From positions 1 to 41,771 of IMG/VR virus record IMGVR_UViG_3300030406_003074: 41,771 bases of DNA. One strand, given 5' to 3'. A program made the position numbers and the translations under genes. Source of the stretch: a virus. The notes beneath the pieces are model-generated. The model was given only the letters and a program-made list of their open reading frames with translations, had not been told where the DNA came from and ran no database searches. This document shows, in pieces, positions 24,368-31,952 of this stretch; positions within the stretch are counted from its first letter, which is position 1; every line of letters starts with the position of its first letter.

Positions 24368-24568
24368 TCACTTCTTTTTCAGTTTTTCCATTTCTTCTGC
24401 TTTTATTTCTTCAAACACCGAATGGGTGGTCAGCAAGTCTAATACTAAACTTGCCGGCATCTGATAAATCTCTAAAGGGCTTATCTTTAACGCACTTGCT
24501 AAAGTATATACAATTATGAGGCTTACGGTAGAAGGAGAACCTTGTCCTCCTTTCAATACTCGCCTCAC
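24368..24568 (-). CDS. Tail assembly chaperone, second frame (gpT-like)
   Basis: A 66-codon frame beginning at GTG 24568, which overlaps the stop of the first chaperone. It lies in the -1 frame relative to that gene, so a -1 frameshift at the A7 tract at 24574-24580 would make a fused protein of about 189 residues. The sequence (SPSTVSLIIVYTLASALKIS, PASLVLDLLTTHSVFEEIKA) is helical, as in other C-terminal chaperone extensions. The order G-like, frameshift, T-like, tape measure copies that of lambda and most siphoviruses. It may be made only as the fusion. Confidence 0.75.
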   Translation of the reverse strand: MRRVLKGGQGSPSTVSLIIVYTLASALKISPLEIYQMPASLVLDLLTTHSVFEEIKAEEMEKLKKK

Positions 24569-24936
24569 TTCCCTTTTTTTGATGAATCCTCCTGTTGCAT
24601 AACTTCAAAAGGATTCGGCATTACTTCTTTAATTTGATTTCCGACAAACGGAGTGAGTTTAATTAAATCTACAGTAGACAAAGATGGTTCTGTCTTTGTG
24701 ATAAAGTTATCAACCATATAGCGATACATCTTATTCAAGTCTATATCCATTTCTTGTGTCTTAGGATTAATTTTCATTAATGTATTAATCGCTTTGTCTA
24801 CTTCTAACCATGTGGGTTCTTTTACCCAAACTTTCAGATATTCATCTGAATCGGGGGCTACTTGTATCCAATGGCACTTTGCATCTGCGAGTGCAAACAT
24901 TACACTCTTGTCACTTACTATTTTTCTATTCAGCAT
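24565..24936 (-). CDS. Tail assembly chaperone, first frame (gpG-like)
   Basis: A 123-residue protein with GAGGTGG upstream. It begins with a beta-rich part (CHWIQVAPDSDEYLKVWV) and continues helical (LEVDKAINTLMKIN, KMYRYMVDNFI), ending in a polar EDSSKKGK tail over the slippery site. It sits between the tail tube gene and the tape measure, the usual place for the small chaperone that coats the tape measure during tail assembly. Sequence similarity to a named family is not claimed; the frameshift geometry and gene order carry the call. Confidence 0.75.
   Translation of the reverse strand: MLNRKIVSDKSVMFALADAKCHWIQVAPDSDEYLKVWVKEPTWLEVDKAINTLMKINPKTQEMDIDLNKMYRYMVDNFITKTEPSLSTVDLIKLTPFVGNQIKEVMPNPFEVMQQEDSSKKGK
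24574..24580 (-). promoter_or_regulatory. Probable -1 ribosomal frameshift site (A AAA AAA)
   Basis: Seven A residues on the coding strand, phased as A-AAA-AAA in the first chaperone frame and followed by GGG, ten to twelve bases before its stop. After slipping back one base, reading continues as AGG GAA GTG AGG into the second chaperone frame. The phase is exactly that of the classical slippery heptamer. Confidence 0.75.
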
Positions 24937-24950
24937 TTTCTTCCACCTCT

Positions 24951-24977
24951 ACCAACAAACAAACAAACAGTTGGTGG
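24951..24977 (-). promoter_or_regulatory. Possible hairpin covering the chaperone Shine-Dalgarno site
   Basis: ACCAAC (24951-24956) and GTTGGT (24970-24975) can pair around a loop made of AAAC repeats. Alternatively GGTGG (24973-24977) could pair with CCACC (24943-24947), which is the complement of the Shine-Dalgarno GAGGTGG. Two exclusive pairings next to a start site could tune translation, but the stems are short. Confidence 0.35.
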
Positions 24978-24981
24978 AAAA

Positions 24982-25092
24982 TTATTCAGTAGTTTCTTCT
25001 TCTTTAACTACCTCTTCTTTCTTTGGTCGGCCTCTTTTCTTAGGAGCCTTGAGTTTTTCTGCCATGATTCTTCTCTTAGTATATTTATCCAA
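24982..25092 (-). CDS. 36-residue AT-hook-like microprotein
   Basis: Starts at TTG 25092, five bases after GGGGTGA, which itself contains the stop of the tail tube gene; ATG 25065 would give 27 residues. The product is basic then acidic: KKRGRPKK, an RGRP AT-hook core flanked by lysines, then EEVVKEEETTE. AT-hooks bind the minor groove of AT-rich DNA. Between tail tube and tail chaperone genes such a protein is unexpected. It could instead be a charged assembly peptide. Confidence 0.5.
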   Translation of the reverse strand: MDKYTKRRIMAEKLKAPKKRGRPKKEEVVKEEETTE

Positions 25093-25097
25093 GAAAA

Positions 25098-26714
25098 TCA
25101 CCCCTGTAGAATCCAATGTGTTTTTACGGTACATTCCTTCAAATCTCTAGGCCTTACCATTGCTTCAACAGTAATTGGCCCCTTATCATCCGGTATTGTA
25201 AAGTTTGCACTTTCTAGGAAATAGTTCTTGAAGGAGATATTAATTTCTTCTCCATTTGCCTTGTCAAATTGTAAATCAATCTGTGCATCAGTGGCAAAGT
25301 TTGTTCCGGTTGTAACTACAGAAGTTCCTGTATTTTCATTTCTATTAAATAATTCCTCAAAGAGTAAATCGTCTGTTACTAGAGCAGTAAAGGATAATTC
25401 GTATCCTCTGTTTGCCGGAATAGCATCTTGAATAGAATTGTTTCCTACACCAATGAATCTCTTTTCCTGTAGATTGTTATTGATTGTTAAAGACATATTT
25501 GTAACCTTTAGGAACTGTTGTCCGAATAGACTAAAGGAACCTCTTGAGAAAAAGAATGGCTCTAGGAATTCATCTGTTTCAAAGTTAAACAAATTAGTGT
25601 TGGTAGTTCCTGCACCACCTCTAGATTCGTATGCTTCATTTTGTTCTAACTTGTGAACAGTTCTTGTCATTAAGTCAAGAGTCATTTTTACTTCTTCATT
25701 TTCGTTTGCGGTCATAGTAAAAGTATTGACTCTATTTCCTCTTGCGATTCTTACAAAGTTCAAGTCCTCTAAATTAGAAGAGGTATCTGTTAAGTTTTCA
25801 GAACCACTAACTAGTTTGCTGATAGATTGTTCTAGTGCAAAGGAAGGTAAGTCTTCTCCATTTGCTTCTATGAATCTATATGTAATTGCATCTGTTATAG
25901 AAGAAGGAGTAGAAGGAAGCACTAACTGTTCTGTATTAGTATGTGCATCTAAGTGATTTAATAGAGGTGGAGTTAGAGCAGTTCCATCAACTCCTGTAGC
26001 GGCATATCCTGTCTTGTAAAATATTGGCCCTTGATTTAGATGAGTTGTAATTGTTTTTGTTCCTGCACCGGCATTACCCGAATCAATATAGACATCTCCT
26101 GCTGCACTAGCAGTTAATCTGTTAGTCGGGTGGTCATCATTGGTTTTTGCTATAACTTGGTCACAAGCACCTAAAGCATAGTATAGCCAAGTTCCATGAT
26201 TTGCTACAATGTTTAGATTTCCTCCACTTGCAGTTTCAATTCCCTTGTATTGATGGGTAAAGTTTCTAGAACCTCCCAAAGAAAGATTTGATTGCTTGAC
26301 CTCTACTTCTACATTTGGAAATTCTGCACTTTCTAAAATTCCTAACCAATTATCAGCATTTAGTCTTTTAACTGTGCCATGTTTCTGCCCTACATTGGGA
26401 GAGCCATATGCCCTTATTACTATAAAATCACCATTTTGTTCAGTATGGCCATGAGCAGGACTAATAGTTACAGAATTTGTAGTGTTAGCAGTAACAGTGT
26501 GTGTAGAAGCAGGGGTAGTTGTTCCTGTTACATAATAATCAACAATACAACCTACATATAAATTATTAACTAAAAGATAATTATTTTGGAAGTCTGTTTC
26601 CGCAACTATAGTTGTGCTAGTGCTAGTGCTATGGTTTAACCCGATATACAAATCTGTTTCCGGCACTAATGATAATGTTGCACCGCTTCCTAAAAATATG
26701 TCTGTGTTTGGCAT
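25098..26714 (-). CDS. Major tail tube protein, long form
   Basis: A 538-residue protein with GGAGAGGGG before ATG 26714. The C-terminal half has the repeated strand order of siphovirus tail tube proteins: VTNMSLTINNNLQ, YELSFTALVTDDLLFEELF, INISFKNYFLESANFTIP and GPITVEAMVRPRDL. The N-terminal 250 residues are additional beta-rich sequence, perhaps surface domains. No sheath gene is recognised, so a flexible non-contractile tail is likely. It lies directly downstream of the tail terminator-like gene, as expected. Confidence 0.78.
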   Translation of the reverse strand: MPNTDIFLGSGATLSLVPETDLYIGLNHSTSTSTTIVAETDFQNNYLLVNNLYVGCIVDYYVTGTTTPASTHTVTANTTNSVTISPAHGHTEQNGDFIVIRAYGSPNVGQKHGTVKRLNADNWLGILESAEFPNVEVEVKQSNLSLGGSRNFTHQYKGIETASGGNLNIVANHGTWLYYALGACDQVIAKTNDDHPTNRLTASAAGDVYIDSGNAGAGTKTITTHLNQGPIFYKTGYAATGVDGTALTPPLLNHLDAHTNTEQLVLPSTPSSITDAITYRFIEANGEDLPSFALEQSISKLVSGSENLTDTSSNLEDLNFVRIARGNRVNTFTMTANENEEVKMTLDLMTRTVHKLEQNEAYESRGGAGTTNTNLFNFETDEFLEPFFFSRGSFSLFGQQFLKVTNMSLTINNNLQEKRFIGVGNNSIQDAIPANRGYELSFTALVTDDLLFEELFNRNENTGTSVVTTGTNFATDAQIDLQFDKANGEEINISFKNYFLESANFTIPDDKGPITVEAMVRPRDLKECTVKTHWILQG

Positions 26715-26738
26715 TATTCCCCTCTCCTTACTTACTTA

Positions 26739-27248
26739 CTATGGGACTGAGAGTGCGAACCGTTTTGCTTCTATACTTATCTTGTATCCGAATATTCTTT
26801 TTTTCCTGTCATTGGATTCATTTCTAGAGCCTACAAATATTTGATTAAACTTAGAACCATCCGATGCAGTGTATCCGGTTCGCTTCCCCTCAAGCACATG
26901 ACGAGTAATCAAGTATAAAGCCCTTAGCCTGTCTTTGCCAAAGTTACTATCCGTTCCGGCTCGCTCATCTTGAACATGTCGAATGTGGACTGTAAAGGAA
27001 TAAGTTTCATTTCTAATGTCAAAATGCACTGTAGGATATTCTAGATTTTGGCTATCTTCAAAAACAACAATCAAATCTTTTAATGACAAATCATAGCGAG
27101 TTCCTCTATTGGCTTCTAGAGTTCTAATGTCAATAATATTGGGCTTACCAATATGGTCTGAAGAAATAGTTCCGGCACTTTGTAAAGTAGTAGCAGAACT
27201 AGACCAATTACTATCTAGAAGGTCAATGAGCAAACTAACTTCATCCAT
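26739..27248 (-). CDS. Tail terminator-like protein
   Basis: A 169-residue protein, ATG with GAGGGAGTATA upstream. The alpha/beta layout, with central strands DLIVVFEDSQNLEYPTVHFD and YSFTVHIRHVQDERAG, a helix (DRLRALYLITRHVLEG) and a last strand (RIFGYKISIEAKRFAL), is like small tail-completion/terminator proteins. It precedes the tail tube gene. The call depends on order and general fold. Confidence 0.55.
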   Translation of the reverse strand: MDEVSLLIDLLDSNWSSSATTLQSAGTISSDHIGKPNIIDIRTLEANRGTRYDLSLKDLIVVFEDSQNLEYPTVHFDIRNETYSFTVHIRHVQDERAGTDSNFGKDRLRALYLITRHVLEGKRTGYTASDGSKFNQIFVGSRNESNDRKKRIFGYKISIEAKRFALSVP

Positions 27249-27261
27249 TATACTCCCTCAA
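27246..27261 (-). repeat. 16-base start-site repeat, copy 1
   Basis: TTGAGGGAGTATAATG on the - strand, containing GAGGGAG and the ATG of the tail terminator-like gene. It is identical to 27837-27852. Confidence 0.7.
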
Positions 27262-27263
27262 TA

Positions 27264-27839
27264 TTATTCATTACCTCTAAGCGAATCTTTCCAATTTTGT
27301 AAAGAAGGCCCATATTTTTCAACTATTTTCCCGTAAGCATCTTCCATGAGGGATTGCGCCCAAGAATCACTATCCTTGCAATGCAAAGCAAGTGTAGTTT
27401 TTCCCCCCTCTATTTTTCCAATAACATAACTAACTATAGGAAAATGTTCCTTATCTTCTTCTTTTAGTTTATATTCTTCTCCAAATTGGGACGCTATTTC
27501 TTCTATGTCTTTTTTAAAAACACTCCAATGGGAATACCAATCTACGCTATTTTCCACTACATTTGGGCTTCCTACTTCAAATGAATACATGGTATTATCT
27601 CCACTAGCATATTCTTCCCTTTCATTTCTATTAAATCCTATTAAGGGGAAAAATTCTAGCACATAATTTGGAGTATAATAGTAGCCGCCCCTATTTCTAT
27701 ACTCTCCTAAATTAATAGGCTCCTTTCCTTCTCTTGCTTGTATTTTGTCTAGAATATAATCTGATAAAGAAAACATAAATTCAAGATGGTCATTTTTTTC
27801 AGTATTCCACTCTGATTTGAAAATATTTTTCCAAGACAT
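27264..27839 (-). CDS. Neck/head-tail protein of unknown function
   Basis: A 191-residue protein that starts in a TAATG overlap. The N-terminus MSWKNIFKS resembles the starts of the genes at 28341 (MWRDILKD) and 33006 (MWKNVLKS). The rest is aromatic and acidic (GGYYYTPNYVLEFFPLIGFN). A GKIEGGKTT segment fits the loose P-loop formula but lies in a strand-like context and is not taken as ATP-binding. Position between the connector and tail terminator suggests a head completion role. Confidence 0.6.
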   Translation of the reverse strand: MSWKNIFKSEWNTEKNDHLEFMFSLSDYILDKIQAREGKEPINLGEYRNRGGYYYTPNYVLEFFPLIGFNRNEREEYASGDNTMYSFEVGSPNVVENSVDWYSHWSVFKKDIEEIASQFGEEYKLKEEDKEHFPIVSYVIGKIEGGKTTLALHCKDSDSWAQSLMEDAYGKIVEKYGPSLQNWKDSLRGNE

Positions 27840-27852
27840 TATACTCCCTCAA
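27837..27852 (-). repeat. 16-base start-site repeat, copy 2
   Basis: Identical to 27246-27261 and likewise containing the Shine-Dalgarno motif and start codon, here for the gene at 27264-27839. Confidence 0.7.
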
Positions 27853-28045
27853 ATATTTTGTCTATTTTTTCTTGTAAAGTCTTTTCCATATACTCTACTA
27901 TTTTTTGTTCTGCGTTTTGAATCATTTCTTCTTCTGAAAAAGTAAAGTCTACTCCTAATAATCTAGATACTTCAAGCATTTGCAAATTTCTTTCCCTTTC
28001 TATTTCTAGATATTTTTCGAACTTTTGCTTTAGGTCTTCAAACAT
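27839..28045 (-). CDS. 68-residue coiled-coil protein
   Basis: Almost entirely helical and charged (FEDLKQKFEKYLEIERERNL, MIQNAEQKIVEYMEKTLQEK), with a short break at SRLLGVDFTFSEE. Its stop and the next start share TAATG. Probably a small structural linker or chaperone of the neck; no family is recognised. Confidence 0.6.
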   Translation of the reverse strand: MFEDLKQKFEKYLEIERERNLQMLEVSRLLGVDFTFSEEEMIQNAEQKIVEYMEKTLQEKIDKIFEGV

Positions 28046-28047
28046 TA

Positions 28048-28341
28048 TTAATTCTCCAAGTAATATGCAGATTCGCTATCCGCCTTTATCCAAACAGTAT
28101 CATTCGAAGTTTGTTTAGTTTCATATCCTGTTGTATGTTTATCTATTTCATTAATAAAATCTTGAGGAGTTCCCAAAGGAGCAACTGCAACATTAGGGCG
28201 ACTATCATTAGATTTATCAAATCTAACCATTACTTCATTAGGATGAACTTCTTTTACTTTAGGTATAACTACTTTATGAACAAAATCAATAAACTGTTTA
28301 TTATTCTGAGAAGTCAAATCTTTCAATATATCTCTCCACAT
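28048..28341 (-). CDS. Small neck protein with the MW-x-x-(I/V)LK start
   Basis: A 97-residue protein from ATG 28341; the GTG at 28350 lies inside the AGTGATT Shine-Dalgarno motif. The N-terminal MWRDILKDL tag is followed by a helix and an alpha/beta domain (VIPKVKEVHPNEVMVRFDKS, DTVWIKADSESAYYLEN). The function is unknown; gene order suggests head-tail joining. Confidence 0.6.
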   Translation of the reverse strand: MWRDILKDLTSQNNKQFIDFVHKVVIPKVKEVHPNEVMVRFDKSNDSRPNVAVAPLGTPQDFINEIDKHTTGYETKQTSNDTVWIKADSESAYYLEN

Positions 28342-28346
28342 ATTAA

Positions 28347-28616
28347 TCACTTCTTCTTACCTAAAGCCTCTGCCAACCTTTTCAAATTTTTATCTAAATT
28401 TTTTTCATCTTCTAGTAGTTTAGCAACGAAAAGTTTTCTAGTCTCCTCATCTCTATTGACTAAGTTAATAACAGGTTCAGAAAAAGGCCCACTGTTTTTA
28501 ACCATAGCATTCAACTGTTTTGCCTTTCTAGTAAGTCTCTTATCATCGGAAACCTCTCTAATCTTATTTTTTTCCTCTTCGGAAATAAACTTTCTTTTGG
28601 ATATTGTTTCCCGCAT
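28347..28616 (-). CDS. Small basic helical protein
   Basis: An 89-residue protein from ATG 28616, just after GAGTGATT (GTG 28625 is part of that motif). It is highly charged and helical throughout (RKFISEEEKNKIREVSDDKR, ARKLFVAK-type segments, KNLKRLAEALGKKK at the end). It could be a small head protein, scaffold helper or DNA-interacting protein; no family is recognised. Confidence 0.55.
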   Translation of the reverse strand: MRETISKRKFISEEEKNKIREVSDDKRLTRKAKQLNAMVKNSGPFSEPVINLVNRDEETRKLFVAKLLEDEKNLDKNLKRLAEALGKKK

Positions 28617-28621
28617 ACTAA

Positions 28622-29941
28622 TCACTCAATAATATAGACAATATCTTTCTTACCATCTAGTATTTCCATAGCCTCTTTCTTGAGAATATCATACTTTTCC
28701 TTAGTGGTAATATTAGCCCCTGTCTCAGCAATAAGAATAGTTTGGTCATCATGTCTCAGTATTTCTGCCGCCACTAATTTTGTAGCCGCTTCATGTATAG
28801 CAGAAGGAACTCTCTTATCCCCTGCGATATAAGAAACAATTACAGAATTGTTGGTGTGGTAAGGGAAATCTTGTAGGAAAAATAGCCTACCTTCATTCCC
28901 TATCTTCCAAAAACTTCCAATCCTTTTCATGTCCTGCTTATCTGTAAAAGCCTCAATATCGCAAACTTTAGGAATTGTTTCAGTAGAAGTAAATGTTACA
29001 GTAGTGCTTCCGCTTCCCGTAGAAGTTCCACTTAATTCAACTGTAGTAGAATCTGTAATAGAAGTAATAGTAGTGGTTCCTGCTGCAATATGAGTTCCTG
29101 TCACTACCATTCCCACTGTCAATTTAGAAGAATCTGCCACAGTTAAAGTAGCATCCCCACTTGCCGCAGTACAGGATTGTTGAATAGAAACTTTTAGAGT
29201 GCAATCAGAACCATCTTCTCCCATCAATAAACTAGAGATGTTTATTTTTCTTCCATTGTTTAAGTCACTAGCAGCATAGAAAAAGTCTGAAACATTAAAG
29301 TTAGTTCCTCCATTTTCTGTCAAACTTTTCTTATTATCTGCTCCTGTAAATGTAGAAGTATTAGATGGAAATTGTTCGTTGGTCAAAGCAATAATTTCTT
29401 TTGCAGTAGTTTTAGAACCAAACCTATTATTGAATTTAGAATCAACTAAAGAAGTTCCAACATTAGTGCTAGACTCTAAAATAAATTCTGTTCCATCCGG
29501 TAGACTCAAAATAATTTGATGTAGGTCTCCATAATTATCTTCACTCAAAATGATACTCGACTGAGCAGAAGCCAACTCTTTGTATGAGTTTCCTTGCCAC
29601 ACTTGAAGACTTACAATTTTTCTAACCTTCATATGTTGTAACTGAACAAATCCTACATAACCACCGTAATAAGAATCTGCTGGATGTCTACCAAAATGAA
29701 AATCATGGAATTCTGTTTCGTGTCGAATAGGGCGATATGACCTTTTTACTTTATCATCAATCATACCTTCTACTCTTTTAATTATAGAACCAACTTGAGC
29801 ATTGGTAGGATTTGTAGATGCGGTAAAAGCAGGAATTTGCAGAAGGTCTGAAATTGCACTAATGTCAGTATAGAACCCTCTTCCTGCGGAATAGTCCGGA
29901 TTGATAGAAGTATAGTCACTAGGGGAAAATACGGTTGGCAT
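28622..29941 (-). CDS. Head-tail connector-like protein with an inserted adhesion-type domain
   Basis: A 439-residue protein in TAATG overlap with its upstream neighbour. The N-terminal part (NAQVGSIIKRVEGMIDDKVK, then RSYRPIRHE) and the C-terminal helices (AIHEAATKLVAAEILRHDDQ) are those of gp6-like head-tail adaptors, which are normally about 100-200 residues. The middle is expanded. Residues about 256-320 are a copy of the GMVVTG/IAAGTTTITSI domain found three times in the giant tail protein. This gives the neck an outward-pointing domain. The adaptor assignment rests on the terminal helices and gene order. Confidence 0.65.
   Translation of the reverse strand: MPTVFSPSDYTSINPDYSAGRGFYTDISAISDLLQIPAFTASTNPTNAQVGSIIKRVEGMIDDKVKRSYRPIRHETEFHDFHFGRHPADSYYGGYVGFVQLQHMKVRKIVSLQVWQGNSYKELASAQSSIILSEDNYGDLHQIILSLPDGTEFILESSTNVGTSLVDSKFNNRFGSKTTAKEIIALTNEQFPSNTSTFTGADNKKSLTENGGTNFNVSDFFYAASDLNNGRKINISSLLMGEDGSDCTLKVSIQQSCTAASGDATLTVADSSKLTVGMVVTGTHIAAGTTTITSITDSTTVELSGTSTGSGSTTVTFTSTETIPKVCDIEAFTDKQDMKRIGSFWKIGNEGRLFFLQDFPYHTNNSVIVSYIAGDKRVPSAIHEAATKLVAAEILRHDDQTILIAETGANITTKEKYDILKKEAMEILDGKKDIVYIIE
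28982..29176 (-). repeat. Adhesion-type domain copy inside the connector-like protein
   Basis: Encodes ATLTVADSSKLTVGMVVTGT, then IAAGTTTITSITDSTTVELS. It is clearly the same domain as at 16597, 19987 and 20841, here flanked on both sides by connector-type sequence. Confidence 0.75.
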
Positions 29942-31284
29942 TAATCTTCAACTCCTATCAAATCTTTTGCATTTGCGATATCGTCTTCTAGATTGACATA
30001 TCTTTCTTCTATGTCTTGTAGGATATCATCCATTTTGATATTTGCTCTATATCCGGCTAGAGTTTTAGTAGGAACTTTTCCTGCTCCGCCCACTATCTGT
30101 TCTTTGATTCTATTTATAGTTCCGGCTATTGTATCTAGAAGTTTATTATCTACGCCCGAATCTAATACTATTTTTTCTCTCTTCTCAGAATCAGCATTGG
30201 CATATTCGAATATAGTATCTAATTCTACTAAATTTAATATGTCCTCTAAGGTTCTATCTTTATCTATTTGTATGGTGTTTTTATTTTTATTGATATAGGT
30301 TTTAAATTCGGCATCAGACATAGCACCCGAAACAGTTCTTCTAAATCCTCCACCAAAAGGTCTAATTTCTAATCTAGCATCTTGTTCTTGTATAATAGTT
30401 AAATCCGCACTGAATGAATTTTCATCATTTACTATATTGTTAATAGTAATAGAAATCTCTCCTAAAATAGAAGGATTTAGGTTTCCTGCAACGATTCTTG
30501 CAATTTTTTCTTTGAAACTTCCATCTTTATCGAAGTCTATCTTTTTTGTCATTTTTACGGGTGGTTCACTAACGGGAACCATTTCAACACTATCATAATA
30601 TTTCAGAATATGCTTTTTCTGAATTTCTTCCATATCCCCTACTTCTAGCATTGTAGGAATACTTTTCAGTTCTTCTTCTACAATTTTTTGATATTCGGGG
30701 TCTACATCCTTCATAGTAGAAAGTTTAGTTCTAAATCCTTCCATTTCATCTATTGCCTTTTCACTTTCATTTGTAAAACTAATGTCTTGCCAATCTAAAT
30801 CCGGTATTCCTTTTATGTTTCTTTCTCTACTTCTACCCATGTCTAAAGTATCCGGAAGAATACTAATAGGCTTATAGATTCCTCTACCTTCTTCTGTCTC
30901 TCCTTCTTTTTCATAGGCAAAAAATGAATATCCAATCAATTGATTTCTTTTGAAATCGTCATCTATTACATCACCTAAAGTATAGTCTTCATAATTTGCT
31001 GCAATTTTAGGCTTATCAGTAAGTAGTGCTAAAGCAACTCTAGCCTCTCCTCCAATCTCTTTAAGAATATCAAAAATCTTCATCTCTTTTAATTTTTCAA
31101 CTTCTTCTAATCCTTCTGTAATAAAATCTTCAATATCAAATTCGATATCTAAACTAGTAGTAGATTCGTTGACTATGTTATCTATCTTAACTTCCTTATC
31201 TTCGATAAGAGCATTACGAAATTCTCCAACATATTCATCGGGCCAATTTCTAATTCGCCCTTCATCTACTACTTTGATTGGCAT
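29941..31284 (-). CDS. Acidic virion protein of unknown function
   Basis: A 447-residue protein with GAGGCGGTCAGA before ATG 31284. It is strongly acidic, with long helical stretches (FITEGLEEVEKLKEMKIFDI, IDEMEGFRTKLSTMKDVDPE) and a beta-rich middle (ISITINNIVNDENSFSADL, then RLEIRPFGGGFRRTVSG). No enzyme motif is seen. It lies between a coiled protein and the connector gene, so a head-vertex, portal-associated or internal protein is plausible. I do not recognise the family. Confidence 0.65.
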   Translation of the reverse strand: MPIKVVDEGRIRNWPDEYVGEFRNALIEDKEVKIDNIVNESTTSLDIEFDIEDFITEGLEEVEKLKEMKIFDILKEIGGEARVALALLTDKPKIAANYEDYTLGDVIDDDFKRNQLIGYSFFAYEKEGETEEGRGIYKPISILPDTLDMGRSRERNIKGIPDLDWQDISFTNESEKAIDEMEGFRTKLSTMKDVDPEYQKIVEEELKSIPTMLEVGDMEEIQKKHILKYYDSVEMVPVSEPPVKMTKKIDFDKDGSFKEKIARIVAGNLNPSILGEISITINNIVNDENSFSADLTIIQEQDARLEIRPFGGGFRRTVSGAMSDAEFKTYINKNKNTIQIDKDRTLEDILNLVELDTIFEYANADSEKREKIVLDSGVDNKLLDTIAGTINRIKEQIVGGAGKVPTKTLAGYRANIKMDDILQDIEERYVNLEDDIANAKDLIGVED

Positions 31285-31294
31285 TCTGACCGCC

Positions 31295-31951
31295 TCACAT
31301 TAGCCATTTTGCCCAAGCCGCACCTTTTTGAATTGCACTACCTAATCCTAGACCACTTTTAGGAGGTTCATACAAAGTTTGTCCTGTTTGTGGGTCTATC
31401 CAATATGGTCTGCCGTATGCGTCTGTGCCATTTGGAGGAACAGGATATCCTGTTCCATTATTCATAGCACCCTGCATTTGCTGATATTGTTGAGAATTTC
31501 CTGTAACTCCCGCTATTGCTGCCCCTGCTGAAATTTGTTGAGGCATTCCTCCCCCACCAAAACCTTGAGATTCTAGATATTGTTGCTTTGCCATCTTTCT
31601 TTGATTGATAACTTCTGTATCAATAGCAGAATTTAGCAAATTAATAATATCCAACTGAATATTTTCTTGAGTAATTCTTTCGTATTCTCTAAGAGAATCG
31701 GGATGAACTCTAATACTCTTAGTAGTATCATCTTGAACCAATTGCAACTTTACTAGCATTTGGCTAACTACTCTTTCTACCACATCCTCTATTAGTTTCT
31801 CAAATGTAACTAGGAACTTCTCACCATGATACTGAAAGAATTCTTCTACATGATTATCTTGTAGAGATAATAGATTATTCATTGATTTGAATTGTTGGTC
31901 TCCTTGTTGTTGAACTGCATTTAATACTGTGCCATTACTTGTTCCAAACAT
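31295..31951 (-). CDS. Gln/Gly-rich virion protein of unknown function
   Basis: A 218-residue protein from ATG 31951, with GGAGATGA upstream; the ATG at 31960 is too close to that signal. Residues 1-100 are helical (EEFFQYHGEKFLVTFEKLIE, DVVERVVSQMLVKLQLVQ). The middle is a flexible Gln/Gly/Asn stretch (GFGGGGMPQQ, QQYQQMQGAMNNG). A proline-containing YGRPYWIDPQTGQTLYEPP segment resembles a WW-like or collagen-free linker. Probably a structural protein with a disordered arm. Confidence 0.6.
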   Translation of the reverse strand: MFGTSNGTVLNAVQQQGDQQFKSMNNLLSLQDNHVEEFFQYHGEKFLVTFEKLIEDVVERVVSQMLVKLQLVQDDTTKSIRVHPDSLREYERITQENIQLDIINLLNSAIDTEVINQRKMAKQQYLESQGFGGGGMPQQISAGAAIAGVTGNSQQYQQMQGAMNNGTGYPVPPNGTDAYGRPYWIDPQTGQTLYEPPKSGLGLGSAIQKGAAWAKWLM

Positions 31952-31952
31952 A

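Noticed and set aside
27350-27430. P-loop ATPase in the 191-residue neck protein
   Set aside because: GKIEGGKTT fits the loose formula but follows an IVSYVI strand and is not followed by a helix or Walker B. It is more likely a beta-hairpin.
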